DNA of 64,000 nucleotides. It comes from JAIOZK01 sp964468645 (GTDB lineage Bacteria > Bacteroidota > Bacteroidia > Bacteroidales > JAIOZK01). Below the pieces are notes generated by a model. The model was not told where the DNA came from, ran no database searches, and worked only from the letters and a program-made list of their open reading frames with translations. Made by a program: the position numbers and the translations under genes. Each line of letters opens with the position of its first letter. Position 1 is the stretch's first letter. This document shows, one piece after another, positions 43,722-53,549 of this stretch. The stretch is from contig CAYXUU010000025.1 of NCBI GenBank assembly GCA_964468645.1, positions 1-64,000 of the forward strand. Direction: 5' to 3'.

Positions 43722-45875
43722 TTAATTCGTCAGATTATCTGTTAGTGAGATAAAGACCCCCAAAAATATAAATCTTTTTGCAGGTGGCTTTATGGCCATC
43801 GATTCATATTGTCCGTGCTGGTCAGGAATATCACTGTACCTGTAGCCAAATATATTATCCGTGCCTGTTAAATTACCTATTGAAAAATAGATTACGGTAA
43901 AATTATCCCAGAGATGGGTCAGGTAACTGATATTTAAACTCAGGTCGTTGTATGATTTGGTCCGGTCTCCATGAAAGTCAGGATTCTCAGGATTGTAATA
44001 GGGTCTGCCGCTGGCGAAAGAATAGGTTACCCCGATCTGGCTGTTAATTTTAGGGATAAAATATTTGGTAACCACCCTGAAATTATGATTGGCAATGAAT
44101 ACCGGCGTAGCAGCTTCGGGGTAATCCAGGTAGTCACGCTGTGTATCTACATAACCATAGGATATCCAGTAATCGAGATAGTTGATTTTTGAGTTGCGCC
44201 AGAATATATCGATTCCCCTGGCATAACCCTCACCATTATTGTTGTATGATTCAGGAACAGGTGAAAATAAACTGTCGAACTTTACAAGTGAATTGTAAAA
44301 TTTGTAATATCCTTCTATCCTGAAAATATTTTTATTTTTTATAATCTGATAATTCAGAATATAATGTGTGGCTTTTTCATAATTCAATGCCGGGGCGAAC
44401 CTGATGAATTCATCTTCCGGGATTTGATAGAAGTTTCCATATGCTAAAGAGATCTGGCTTTTCTCACCTGTTTTGAAGGCCAGGGACATACGCGGGGCAA
44501 CATTGGGACGGTGCAATAGTGAAGCGTATTCGAATCGTCCTCCTGCCCTCAGTGCGATCTTTGGCCCGAATGTAAATTCTGTTTCAGCAAAAAAGGAGCT
44601 TATGTTGTTTGTAAAAGTCGATATATGGTTTTTATTTGCAATCGCAAGGAAAAATTCCTGTTTATAATCCCTGTGGGTGAAATCGCCGCCAAATTTGATT
44701 TTATACAGATCATGGTCGAGATAGGTGACCGTATATTTCGCCTGCATGTTTTGAATTGTTTCATCCAGGTCATCATTATTGAATGAATAATCGGATATGT
44801 CATTAGAATAGCTGACGCCGGCAAACTGAGCCCATTTTTCAGATATCAAACCTTTGTAGGTAGTATTGAAATAACCATTGTATTCTTTTAACTTGATTGA
44901 CTGAACATGGCCTGTGTTATTCACATCAGGATAATGCAGCAAACTGCTGCCATAACCAAAGGAGGCATAAGTTTTCAGTAATCCTTTTTTACCTATCTTT
45001 TGCCTGAAAACAGTATTTGCCTCAACGCCATTTGGTGCAATCTCCCATTCATAGTCCTGTTTGATAAGGCCATAATAGGGCCCCAGATGTGTGTAATTAG
45101 CAGAAGCAGAAAGAGAAGTGTTTTTCCATCTTTCGGTATGTGATGCACCCAGGCCAAGTGTCATCAGGAAAATACTGGTTACATCTTCATCTGCAAGACC
45201 TTCAGACTCGAGGATCAGGGCTGATGATAAAGCCTGTCCATATTCAGCCGAATATCCACCACTGCTGAAAACAGTTCCTGAGAAAAGCATGGGAGAAAAC
45301 CTTCCACGTGTAGGGAGATCAGGCATCTGTGAATAATAAGGTTGTTCAATTGCCATACCATCAAAAAATGTTTTGGTTTCATAGGCAGCCCCGCCACGCA
45401 CAAAAAGTTTTCCATCTTCACCAACAATAGAAGTTCCGGGAAGTGTTTGCAGAGCTCCGTAAATATCACCCAGCCCTCCTGCTGTTGTCATTATATCAAG
45501 GGGTTTAAGTACGACACCTTTTTTCCTATCACTTGCCTCAAATGATCCGGCTGTAATAGTAACCGCATTCAGGGTATTACTGCTTTCCTTCAAAACAATA
45601 GTAAACTCAACATTTCCAGTCGAAAGATCGATCTCCTGCCTGTGTTCCCTGAATCCGACGAAACTTACTACCAGGGTTCGCATACCTTTTAAATCACTGG
45701 CAAAACTGAAATCACCATTTACACCAGTAGAAGCTCCATCATAACTTCCCTCTATATATACATTTGCTCCCGTTAATGGATTATTATTCTTGTCGGTAAC
45801 CTTCCCAGTAATAGTCTGGCTGTTGGTGGTCAGGCTTAGAAGAAAAATTATCAGTATGACTGCAGTACTTTTCAT
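43722..45875 (-). CDS. TonB-dependent outer-membrane receptor with carboxypeptidase-like N-domain
   Basis: A 717-residue receptor. The start is the Met of MKSTAVILIIFLLSLTTNSQ, giving a clean signal peptide; 13 codons upstream are rejected. Residues about 20-100 are the CarboxypepD_reg-like domain (ITGKVTDKNNNPLTGANVYIEG), about 110-220 the plug (GGLGDIYGALQTLPGTSIVGEDGKLFVRGG, in parts), and the rest a 22-strand-like barrel ending in aromatic-rich strands. No SusD partner lies next to it, so it is not a standard polysaccharide locus; the cargo is unknown. Confidence 0.9.
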   Translation of the reverse strand: MKSTAVILIIFLLSLTTNSQTITGKVTDKNNNPLTGANVYIEGSYDGASTGVNGDFSFASDLKGMRTLVVSFVGFREHRQEIDLSTGNVEFTIVLKESSNTLNAVTITAGSFEASDRKKGVVLKPLDIMTTAGGLGDIYGALQTLPGTSIVGEDGKLFVRGGAAYETKTFFDGMAIEQPYYSQMPDLPTRGRFSPMLFSGTVFSSGGYSAEYGQALSSALILESEGLADEDVTSIFLMTLGLGASHTERWKNTSLSASANYTHLGPYYGLIKQDYEWEIAPNGVEANTVFRQKIGKKGLLKTYASFGYGSSLLHYPDVNNTGHVQSIKLKEYNGYFNTTYKGLISEKWAQFAGVSYSNDISDYSFNNDDLDETIQNMQAKYTVTYLDHDLYKIKFGGDFTHRDYKQEFFLAIANKNHISTFTNNISSFFAETEFTFGPKIALRAGGRFEYASLLHRPNVAPRMSLAFKTGEKSQISLAYGNFYQIPEDEFIRFAPALNYEKATHYILNYQIIKNKNIFRIEGYYKFYNSLVKFDSLFSPVPESYNNNGEGYARGIDIFWRNSKINYLDYWISYGYVDTQRDYLDYPEAATPVFIANHNFRVVTKYFIPKINSQIGVTYSFASGRPYYNPENPDFHGDRTKSYNDLSLNISYLTHLWDNFTVIYFSIGNLTGTDNIFGYRYSDIPDQHGQYESMAIKPPAKRFIFLGVFISLTDNLTN

Positions 45876-46109
45876 GCATTGAAATTTGTTACAAAGATTA
45901 AGCTGCAATTTCATAACTGAAAACTTAAATCGCTGAATAGTCGATTTAACATGATAAACTGTGTTGCAAATTTATTCTTCACAGGTTTTTCAGAATTGTT
46001 CAATCTTGCCTTATTGTTTGTTTATTAATAGATGGTGTATTATCTTTAGTGGCTGATAAGGTTTAGATTGAGATATTGTAAGTGGATTCATAATAAAAAA
46101 TGAAATGAT

Positions 46110-46373
46110 ATGTCAAAGACAGCTTTCTATTTAATAATTTGTATCACGTTTGGAACAGGTAACCTGTTGTATGCAGGAACCGGAGGTGCGAAGGATTTTT
46201 ATTTGATTATTTTCGGATTAGTCGCGCTTCTTTTGATTTTGATATTCGTTCACTACCTTAAGCGCCTATTGACTTTTATCCGCATTGTGGCTTTGGATTT
46301 AATACAATTTATCCGACGAAATTTTAACAGTGACATTAAAGAAGAGAAGGATTTGTTAATAAAAGCCTGTTAG
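46110..46373 (+). CDS. Small membrane protein of unknown function
   Basis: An 87-residue protein with a signal-like N-terminus (MSKTAFYLIICITFGTGNLLYAG) and one further membrane helix (YLIIFGLVALLLILIFVHYL), then a basic tail (LKRLLTFIRIV, FIRRNFNSDIKEEKD). It lies alone on the plus strand between two minus-strand genes. I do not recognise a family. The composition and spacing suit a real gene but no further role can be given. Confidence 0.55.
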   Translation: MSKTAFYLIICITFGTGNLLYAGTGGAKDFYLIIFGLVALLLILIFVHYLKRLLTFIRIVALDLIQFIRRNFNSDIKEEKDLLIKAC

Positions 46374-46397
46374 ATTAATATTTCTCTTTTTATATTT

Positions 46398-46907
46398 TCA
46401 TGAATCCATCATATCAATATATGCTCTGTTAATCATATCTTTCTGATTGATGCCGAGTTTACCCATCAGATACTTCAGGGTTTTATTTGCCCTATCAGAT
46501 TCTTTGTCATCACTTAATACATATTCCAGCTCGATAAAATTCCCCAGGTTTTCTACCTGGTCAAGATGGATACGACAGGGTCCGAACATCAATAACGTTC
46601 TCTTTTTCTTTATCACCCCTCTAATACCATGGGAAATGGACAATATGTTTTTAAGTAAGTCCGGTTGCTCCGTTGGATACAAAAGATATTCAGATTTTTT
46701 CGGGCCTGTAATATCATTTCTTTCATAATAAATTAATTCTGCTTTTTGTTCTGTAAAAATTCGCAATTTCAATCTTCCTTGTGAAACATTAAAAAATATA
46801 TCTTCCTGCAAAAGATCTATAGGTCTGGATTGGCTTAAATCCCTGGCTATCTTAAGCTGGTGTGAATAATCGGTTGCCCTGGCTTTAATTTCGATATTTG
46901 AAGGCAT
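46398..46907 (-). CDS. CYTH-domain protein (class IV adenylate cyclase-like)
   Basis: A 169-residue protein of the CYTH superfamily, which binds triphosphate substrates in a beta-tunnel. The N-terminal IEIKAR supplies the ExExK-type motif (here EIKA, with Ile before Glu), followed by EDIFFNVSQGRLKLRIF and LIYYERND. C-terminal charged residues of LDQVENLGNFIELEYVL complete the tunnel. Whether it makes cyclic AMP or cleaves a triphosphate cannot be told; the class IV cyclase name is by family only. It lies 37 bases after the DUF2079 gene. Confidence 0.82.
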   Translation of the reverse strand: MPSNIEIKARATDYSHQLKIARDLSQSRPIDLLQEDIFFNVSQGRLKLRIFTEQKAELIYYERNDITGPKKSEYLLYPTEQPDLLKNILSISHGIRGVIKKKRTLLMFGPCRIHLDQVENLGNFIELEYVLSDDKESDRANKTLKYLMGKLGINQKDMINRAYIDMMDS

Positions 46908-46944
46908 AACAGTTATACAATAATTGAATGTTATCAGCAGAAAA

Positions 46945-48411
46945 CTATTCTTTATCAGAACGCCTCAGAATGTAAAAGTTGTCTTTTTGATATTTGACAC
47001 TCCAATCCCTCGAATTGATGATTTCATTGGATGCCAGTGCAGAATCGTTGCCCGGGTTACTGGTGGAATCTTTGCGGGTAACAACTACATATTCAGCATT
47101 GTTAACTTCAGGGAAGATATAGATGTTATCACGGAAGGCCAGGTTCGGAACAAAACCTGCTTCAGAACTAACGGTTGCACTGGTTGGAATTGAATTCAAT
47201 GCCCTGTGAAATTCTCTGGCGTAACTGATATTCGTATAAAGGTTGGGATCATAAAATTTGAGTTTATAGCTTTCGGTATTTGATTGTTGAACGAAGACTC
47301 TTACAGTAATAATTAAACTAAGGATAATCAATGAAAGGGTCAATGTTCTTCGGAGGCTTACCTGCCATACCCTGCTCAGAAAATCAAAAACACCCAGGGT
47401 TAGTATGGGGGCAAACTCAATGGTATAATGTCCTTCAACTCCCCACAGATCATGATGATCGCTCAGAAGCTTACTGAAATAAACAGGAATCATCATGATG
47501 ATATATTGTGGCCTGAATAGCAGGAATATCCCGCCAAGGAGAATAATATATACGTGTAAGGCGATCTTTGAATAATCAAAACCCGGGATATAAGTATGGT
47601 TGAAAACCAGCATCTTGAAAGTAAGTACCGGGTGCCCAATAATCCAACCGATACTTTGTAAATACGATTCACCTACTCCTGAATAGGCAAAATCCTGTTG
47701 GTCGGTTGTTTCTGAAAAATAGGGCATTACAAATTCAGAGATCAGGAGATAATAAATAAAAGCAATCAGAAAATACTCGATCAGCACTTTGGCAATTCGT
47801 TTTTCCTTCAGGTAATTGAATACCATTCCCAGGCATATCATCGAAACCCATAAAGCTGTTGTTTCTCTTGAGATCAGCATTAGAATGAACAGTATTGATG
47901 CAACCCTGAATCTTTCCAGTTTAATGTAATAAAAGAACCAGGGGATGATCATTGCTGCAACAGCATAGCTCTGGTATTCAAATAACAGAGAAGTGAAGAT
48001 GCCAAAAAATAAAAAGAAATATAGTGTTGCTGCGTTTGCAAATCTTGTTGAACCGGTATGCAGCAGAAAGTATTTATATATCCCCAGCCCACCTAACAGT
48101 ATAGCAAACAGTTGGATAATAAGTAAAGTATAGGATCCGAAAATTAATGCCAGTGGCGAAAAAATGATCAGATAAAGATCGAAATGTTCAGCCAGTAAAT
48201 TTTGCCTGAAATTTTTTAAAAGATAACTATCATTCCACTGTAGTCTTGTATAGTCGAAAAGCGCATTGTTGTTAACACCGAGATCAAATACTGAAGTTTT
48301 AAAGTAATAATGGTTGAGGAAGAGGATGAGAAAATATATCACCCCGAAAAGAATCATTAATACAAGAACACCTGCATGTGACTGCAGGTTATTTTGAGTT
48401 TTCCAACGCAT
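46945..48411 (-). CDS. DUF2079 polytopic membrane protein
   Basis: A 488-residue inner-membrane protein with about 11-12 membrane segments and a C-terminal soluble tail (about 400-488). The opening YFKTSVFDLGVNNNALFDYTRL (in parts: SVFDLGVNNNALFDY) is the DUF2079 signature with its conserved Asp, resembling the periplasmic loop of GT-C glycosyltransferases. By fold analogy it might transfer a sugar from a lipid carrier, but that is an inference. Length is typical. Confidence 0.85.
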   Translation of the reverse strand: MRWKTQNNLQSHAGVLVLMILFGVIYFLILFLNHYYFKTSVFDLGVNNNALFDYTRLQWNDSYLLKNFRQNLLAEHFDLYLIIFSPLALIFGSYTLLIIQLFAILLGGLGIYKYFLLHTGSTRFANAATLYFFLFFGIFTSLLFEYQSYAVAAMIIPWFFYYIKLERFRVASILFILMLISRETTALWVSMICLGMVFNYLKEKRIAKVLIEYFLIAFIYYLLISEFVMPYFSETTDQQDFAYSGVGESYLQSIGWIIGHPVLTFKMLVFNHTYIPGFDYSKIALHVYIILLGGIFLLFRPQYIIMMIPVYFSKLLSDHHDLWGVEGHYTIEFAPILTLGVFDFLSRVWQVSLRRTLTLSLIILSLIITVRVFVQQSNTESYKLKFYDPNLYTNISYAREFHRALNSIPTSATVSSEAGFVPNLAFRDNIYIFPEVNNAEYVVVTRKDSTSNPGNDSALASNEIINSRDWSVKYQKDNFYILRRSDKE

Positions 48412-48502
48412 GGATTTGCTTGTAAAAAAGTAAAAATAGTTATTTGAATTGAAGTACTATTTAGGATGGGTATATTTTATACACAAACGTGTGTTAACAT
48501 AA

Positions 48503-49165
48503 TCATCGATCAAATGCATATTGAATGATGTTGGCACCCATCTTCAATGCTTTTGTCCTGGTTTCTTCTGAATCGCCATGTACAGCCTGTTCCTCCCAGC
48601 CATCGCCAAGATCACATTCAAAAGTATAAAAACATACCAGATTGCCATCATAGATCAACCCAAATCCCTGCGGGGGTTTATTATCATGTTCATGGACTTT
48701 GGGCAATCCATCAGGAAAATTATACTTCTGGTGGTAAATCGGATGGTCAAAAGGTAACTCTACAAAATTCAGTTCGGGAAATACTTTCTTCATTTCGGGA
48801 CGGATATACTGATCGAGTCCATAGTTATCGTCGATATGTAGGAATCCACCTGCAATAAGATAATTTCTTATATTTTCCGCCTCCTGCTGTGTAAATACCA
48901 CATTTCCATGGCCTGTAAGGTGAAGGAAAGGATAATTAAATATTTCACTGCTTCCTGCTTCAATGGTGGCATGTTCGGGATTGATATTGGTTTTGAGGTT
49001 TTTATTACAGAATTTTATCAGGTTAGGCAAGGATGTGGGATTGGCATACCAGTCGCCACCGCCATTATACTTCAGCAAAGCTATCTGGTAGCTATATTGT
49101 GCCGAAAGGTTGAGTGCAGTGAATGTTGACAGGGTTATTAAAATTAATTTGATGTTTTTAATCAT
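48503..49165 (-). CDS. DUF4159 exported protein
   Basis: A 220-residue protein with signal peptide MIKNIKLILITLSTFTALNL. The DUF4159 core shows YNGGGDWYANPTSLPNLIKF, PFLHLTGHGNVVF, GGFLHIDDNYGLDQYIRPEM (in parts) and FPELNFVELPFDHPIYH. The fold is related to glutamine-amidotransferase-like Rossmann domains but lacks the catalytic Cys triad, so the role is unknown. A CCCC/GGGG repeat sits immediately upstream of the start. Confidence 0.88.
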   Translation of the reverse strand: MIKNIKLILITLSTFTALNLSAQYSYQIALLKYNGGGDWYANPTSLPNLIKFCNKNLKTNINPEHATIEAGSSEIFNYPFLHLTGHGNVVFTQQEAENIRNYLIAGGFLHIDDNYGLDQYIRPEMKKVFPELNFVELPFDHPIYHQKYNFPDGLPKVHEHDNKPPQGFGLIYDGNLVCFYTFECDLGDGWEEQAVHGDSEETRTKALKMGANIIQYAFDR

Positions 49166-49199
49166 TGGTTACCCCCTCAGTCCCCCCAGATAGGGGACT
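49165..49199. repeat. Short intergenic repeat ATTGGTTACCCCC... copy 1
   Basis: ATTGGTTACCCCCTCAGTC continues into a hairpin, AGTCCCC (49179-49185) with GGGGACT (49193-49199). A similar element beginning ATTGGTTACTCCCCTGAATC lies at 54601-54636. Both are upstream of minus-strand genes. Confidence 0.6.
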
Positions 49200-49303
49200 A
49201 TAGTGTTGAACTAAGTTTATTAGTAATAAATCAAAAATTATCATTCTTTATTATCTATTTTCTAATTTCTATCCTCTATCTTCTTATCAAATCATCAATT
49301 GTT

Positions 49304-50005
49304 TTATTGATTCATCAAATGAATAATGGTACAGCTTACGATACCTGCGGTTTCTGTTCTTAAACGATTTTTGCCCAGACTTATTGGAGTGTATCTGTAT
49401 TCTTTTGCAAGCCTAATTTCTTCAATATCGAAATCACCTTCAGGGCCAATAAGAACGATGCTATTATTACCTTTTTCATAATCATCCTGAAGAAGATTTG
49501 TTACGTCAGGAGAAATATACGCAATGAACTTTTGGGCTTTTTGCTTTAAGCTGATGAATTCATTAAATCCGATCGCATCATTAATTTTTGGGAGCCATGC
49601 TTTCAGTGATTGTTTCATGGCGGCCAGGGCCACCCTTTCTAGTCTTTCAGTTTTAATAACTTTTCGTTCTGAATGATTACAAATAATGGGGGTGATTTCG
49701 TCAATACCAATCTCCGTTGCTTTTTCGATCAACCACTCAAACCTGATTAAGTTCTTTGTTGGTGCAACTGCAAGATGGAGAAAGTAATCTCGTTTTTCGA
49801 AGTTTTCCTTTTTTTCAATAATCTGGATCATACATTTTTTGGGATCATCTATTTCTATCATTCCAGTATAAAGGTTTCCCTTTCCATCAGTGAAATGTAC
49901 CTGGTCACCTTTTTGTTTTCTCAATACCCTGATCAGATGCCCTGAATCGTTTTTATCGAGTATGGCGTGATTGCCTTTAAATTCAGTAGTGTAAAATAAT
50001 TGCAT
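49304..50005 (-). CDS. rsmE: 16S rRNA (uracil-1498-N3)-methyltransferase
   Basis: Methylates U1498 of 16S rRNA after subunit assembly. The 233-residue protein has the N-terminal PUA-like part (HLIRVLRKQKGDQVHFTDGKGN) and the SPOUT knot at the C-terminus: VLIGPEGDFDIEEIRLA and SLGKNRLRTETAGIVS (LGxRILRTETA pattern). The start ATG at 50005 is well placed. It stands alone. Confidence 0.94.
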   Translation of the reverse strand: MQLFYTTEFKGNHAILDKNDSGHLIRVLRKQKGDQVHFTDGKGNLYTGMIEIDDPKKCMIQIIEKKENFEKRDYFLHLAVAPTKNLIRFEWLIEKATEIGIDEITPIICNHSERKVIKTERLERVALAAMKQSLKAWLPKINDAIGFNEFISLKQKAQKFIAYISPDVTNLLQDDYEKGNNSIVLIGPEGDFDIEEIRLAKEYRYTPISLGKNRLRTETAGIVSCTIIHLMNQ

Positions 50006-50173
50006 GATGATGTAAAATTACGGAAGATTTTTGATAGAGGCTGGAAACTGGAGATTAGAAGATGGAGTTAATAGAAGGCAGATTATCATGATTGTTAAGA
50101 TGTTTTATGATTATTAAATAGCAACTTATTTACGCAAGATCCCCAATGAATATTCACTTAAATAAACAGTATT

Positions 50174-51424
50174 CTATTCCTCGTTATTAATCTTCCAGAT
50201 CATATCCATGGCATAAGAGTCGAGAGGGTTTAACTCAAGTGCCTTCTCAAAAGCTTTTAATGCCGGTTCTTTTTCATCAGCGAGATAGCAGGCTTCACCA
50301 AACCAGTCATATGCATCTACTGATTCAGGATACATCTCGGTATTAAGTTGAAAAACTAATTGTGCCTCCTTGTATTTGTTTTCCGTAGAATATTTTGATG
50401 CCAGTTCAATCAGGTCACCTTCCCATAAATAGAAATTATTTTTATTCTTTGAATAAAATGCTTTGAATTCTTCAATTCCAACCCTGAGCCCATTGGCATT
50501 GATCAGCATTTCCAACTTCCTAACAGCATTCTCTTTTTCCTGTTTTTCAACAGCCATGTTAATTAAACCATCTCTGTAAGATATAAGGCGATCGGGCAGA
50601 AGAATTCCGGAATGGATTGTAACTATCTCTTTTATTTCAAAGGTATCTGTAAGTATCTTATTAAGTGTTTTTATCCACGCCTCAAGATTTGAGTTTGAAG
50701 TTATATTGCTGAATGTTTCATAATCATAAATAAGGTCACCGGTGAATACCAGGCCAACCTCAGGGATCATGGCAATAACATCATTATCTGTGTGTAATCC
50801 TGGGGGGAAATGAATTAGTTTCAGGGTGATATCGCCCTGGTCAATAATTAGTTCATCAGTGAAGGTAAGGGTGGGGGGTGTGACCACATAATTATTTTCC
50901 AGATCATAACACATCATGCCTGAAGTGTAAACAAGATCACGAAACCGTTTATACAATAACCCTGTAGTATCAAGGGTCATTAAAACCTTTGACCTTCGTT
51001 CAACTCTTTCTTTTCTTGCCTTAACGAAGTCATCAAGATTCTTGCTAAAGGTATACATTTGTTCCGGGCAGTTGTTATGGCCAATGATTATAGCATCCCT
51101 GAATACCTGGTTCCCGTTTGTATGGTCGAAGTGGTGGTGGGTATTTATCAGGTAAGCAAATCCATCACGTCGAAATTCCCGTTCAATAATTTTACGATAT
51201 TCTTTTGAAAGCGTAGGAGAGATACCGCTATCGATGATCACAATACCTTTTTCAGTATTAATAGCAACAACCTGATCCGGATATATTTCTCCAGCGCTGA
51301 CAACCAGAGTTCTATCGTTCAACCAAAAATAATTAATGAGGTTGGTTTGTTGGGAATCTACAGAAAGAAATGGAAAAAGGAACAGCGTCAACAGGATTAA
51401 TTTTAAGAATAAAACTCTCTTCAT
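50174..51424 (-). CDS. Exported MBL-fold metallohydrolase with TPR tail
   Basis: A 416-residue protein with signal peptide MKRVLFLKLILLTLFLFPFL. The metallo-beta-lactamase core has THHHFDHTNG (HxHxDH, about residue 97), FTGDLIYDYE and a final metal His in VTIHSG. From about 350, TPR repeats follow (EAQLVFQLNTEMYPESVDAYDWFGEACYLADEKEPAL, in parts). This class covers lactonases, sulfatases and beta-lactamases; a substrate cannot be named. It starts 2 bases after the esterase-dipeptidase stop, so the genes form one operon of exported hydrolases. Confidence 0.87.
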   Translation of the reverse strand: MKRVLFLKLILLTLFLFPFLSVDSQQTNLINYFWLNDRTLVVSAGEIYPDQVVAINTEKGIVIIDSGISPTLSKEYRKIIEREFRRDGFAYLINTHHHFDHTNGNQVFRDAIIIGHNNCPEQMYTFSKNLDDFVKARKERVERRSKVLMTLDTTGLLYKRFRDLVYTSGMMCYDLENNYVVTPPTLTFTDELIIDQGDITLKLIHFPPGLHTDNDVIAMIPEVGLVFTGDLIYDYETFSNITSNSNLEAWIKTLNKILTDTFEIKEIVTIHSGILLPDRLISYRDGLINMAVEKQEKENAVRKLEMLINANGLRVGIEEFKAFYSKNKNNFYLWEGDLIELASKYSTENKYKEAQLVFQLNTEMYPESVDAYDWFGEACYLADEKEPALKAFEKALELNPLDSYAMDMIWKINNEE

Positions 51425-51426
51425 TT

Positions 51427-53547
51427 TTACTCTGTACTTTCAATTTCATTAATTACCCTCAGCAAATTCCCACCCATGATCTTATTAATCCCTTCTTCGC
51501 TGTAACCTCGTTTAAGAAGATGGTATGTTATCAATGGATAACCAGAAAGATCCTCAAGTCCCCTGGGATTCCTGGTTCCTCCAAAATCAGATCCGATGCC
51601 AGCATGATCTATCCCGGCCACCTTAACGATATGATCAATATGATCGATCAATTCTTCGATGTCAGCATTTTCAGGGAGGATTCTTTCTGTAAAAGCATCC
51701 ATATATTCTTCTATTTTTGCTGTATCATGGTTAAATAAAACTTCCAGCCTTTCTCTTTCAAGTTTTATCGTTTCATTGGCTTTTTGCAACTCTTCCCTGT
51801 ACCGATTTGAATTATATCCTGAATAGAAAGTAACACAGATCAGGCCATGCTTATCCGCTATATTTTTTAAAATATGATCTGGGATATTTCTGTCAATATC
51901 AATAATGCCTCTTGCACATGAATGGGAGGCTATTACAGGGCCTTCACTGAGCTCGATGATATCAAGTTGTAAACTGTCAGGACAATGGGTAATATCGATG
52001 ATCATCCCCAATCGGTTCATTTCTTTAACCACTTTCCGGCCATACTCACTGAGTCCATGATTACCGGGATTATTGCCGGTTGTATCAGCAATCAGATCCT
52101 TGCCAAATTGAAATATTGTAATCATCCTTATTCCATCATCGAAATAATTTTGAAGATTACTGACATCCCCATCAAGATAATTTAATCCTTCAATACTGAG
52201 TAAAACAGCATGTTTATCTTTATCCGCCAGGTTTTTAATGTCTTCAGATGAAAGGGCCAGGCCACCCTGTTGTTTGCTTTTTTCAAGATGATGCTTTACA
52301 AATTCCACATCCTGTGATATGATCCCCTGTGTTGACAGGCCTTCATCATCTTCCCTGCTGAATGGTAAAGACATAAAGTATGCATCAGCATATCCGGCAT
52401 CCGCCTGGGTAAAACTTACCTGGCTCATTCCGGTAGTATCATAAAAATCAAAATATTCGCGCACTCCATTTCCAAAATACATAGGATGGGCATGTGCGTC
52501 AACCACTATGGCATTTTTATGAATCTCCTTTGCCCTGTTCCAGTTTTGTAAGTCAAAATCTTCAACGCTTAGGAATTTAGCTATATTTGATTCTTTATTT
52601 AATTCACGGGTAGCTAGCACCTGTGAAATTGTAGCAAGCATCGGACCAGGTAATCCGTTTTCAAAACCGTATTTTTTACCAAGTGTAAGATTGTTTTCAA
52701 CTGCATTAATAATTCCACCATTAAATATATCCTCAGGATTATTGAACTCAATAAACAGTTCAACCAGCCCTTTATGAAGGGAAGCAAACTCAACTGTATA
52801 ATGATCATTCTGGCGAAGATTTGAATATTCCCAAACCAGATTATCAAACTTCTTCTTTTCAAGCAATTTTGCAAATTCAGGAATCTTTTCCTTCAGATCC
52901 GGTCTATCTAAACCACCCAGAGTTATATATAGAAATTTCTCGTGCTGAAAACCATGCTTAGGGAAGGACTCAACCATCCTGAAAATATAATCATGGTCTT
53001 CAACTACATATGGTGTTGCTGCAATGCAAGCATCGAATAATTCCGGTTCAGAGAACATCGTGTAAAGGGTAAAGAAACCTGTGGCGCACCAGCCCTTTAA
53101 AACCTGATAGTCATTTACCCGGTATTCGTCATTTATATAATGAATGAGTTCCGTTTGGAAGAATTTAAGGAATCGTTCAGCCCCGCAATCAAAGCCTGGT
53201 AAAGTACTGTCGGGTTCGTGTGAGTAATCAAGGGAGCGATTTACATTGGGAATCCCAACAACCACCATGGGCGGGATTCTTCCACAATCAGATAAGAAAT
53301 TTATCAGGGTGACACTGTGCTTGAAGTATGCCTCGGCATCAAGAATGTAGATTACCGGGTATTTTATTTCAGATTCCCGGTAATTCTCTGGCAGACTGAT
53401 GTAAAGTTCCCGGGTCTGATCAAGAACTTCTGAATAAAGTTTTATAACTGATCCGACATTCAGTTGTTGATTATCAGACCGTTTGCTGTTATTACATGTT
53501 GCCAGCATAATAGGAATCAGCAGCAGGAATAATCGTCTGGTTTTCAT
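51427..53547 (-). CDS. Lipoprotein fusion: esterase-like domain plus M19 membrane dipeptidase
   Basis: A 706-residue lipoprotein (lipobox MLATC, Cys 18). Residues about 35-300 are an esterase D/enterochelin-esterase-like alpha/beta hydrolase (TRELYISLPENYRESEIKYPVIYILD). The nucleophile elbow, normally GHSxGG, reads GWCATG, with Cys 154 (TGC codon) where Ser is expected. Residues about 330-700 are a peptidase M19 dipeptidase: metal motif VVDAHAHPM (HxH in place of the usual HxD), LLSIEGLNYLDGD (bridging Glu), IIDITHCPD, VIASHSCARGI, and GIGSDFGGTRNPRGLEDL. M19 enzymes cleave dipeptides and some D-amino-acid bonds. The fusion suggests two steps on one substrate. Genes before and after are spaced by only 2 bases. 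Confidence 0.82.
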   Translation of the reverse strand: MKTRRLFLLLIPIMLATCNNSKRSDNQQLNVGSVIKLYSEVLDQTRELYISLPENYRESEIKYPVIYILDAEAYFKHSVTLINFLSDCGRIPPMVVVGIPNVNRSLDYSHEPDSTLPGFDCGAERFLKFFQTELIHYINDEYRVNDYQVLKGWCATGFFTLYTMFSEPELFDACIAATPYVVEDHDYIFRMVESFPKHGFQHEKFLYITLGGLDRPDLKEKIPEFAKLLEKKKFDNLVWEYSNLRQNDHYTVEFASLHKGLVELFIEFNNPEDIFNGGIINAVENNLTLGKKYGFENGLPGPMLATISQVLATRELNKESNIAKFLSVEDFDLQNWNRAKEIHKNAIVVDAHAHPMYFGNGVREYFDFYDTTGMSQVSFTQADAGYADAYFMSLPFSREDDEGLSTQGIISQDVEFVKHHLEKSKQQGGLALSSEDIKNLADKDKHAVLLSIEGLNYLDGDVSNLQNYFDDGIRMITIFQFGKDLIADTTGNNPGNHGLSEYGRKVVKEMNRLGMIIDITHCPDSLQLDIIELSEGPVIASHSCARGIIDIDRNIPDHILKNIADKHGLICVTFYSGYNSNRYREELQKANETIKLERERLEVLFNHDTAKIEEYMDAFTERILPENADIEELIDHIDHIVKVAGIDHAGIGSDFGGTRNPRGLEDLSGYPLITYHLLKRGYSEEGINKIMGGNLLRVINEIESTE

Positions 53548-53549
53548 AA

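Noticed and set aside
45876..46109. Cobalamin or other riboswitch upstream of the TonB receptor
   Set aside because: No B12-box or conserved stems seen; the region is plain AT-rich DNA.
49179..49199. Terminator upstream of the DUF4159 gene
   Set aside because: Short C/G hairpin without a T-run and part of a repeat that recurs at 54.6 kb.
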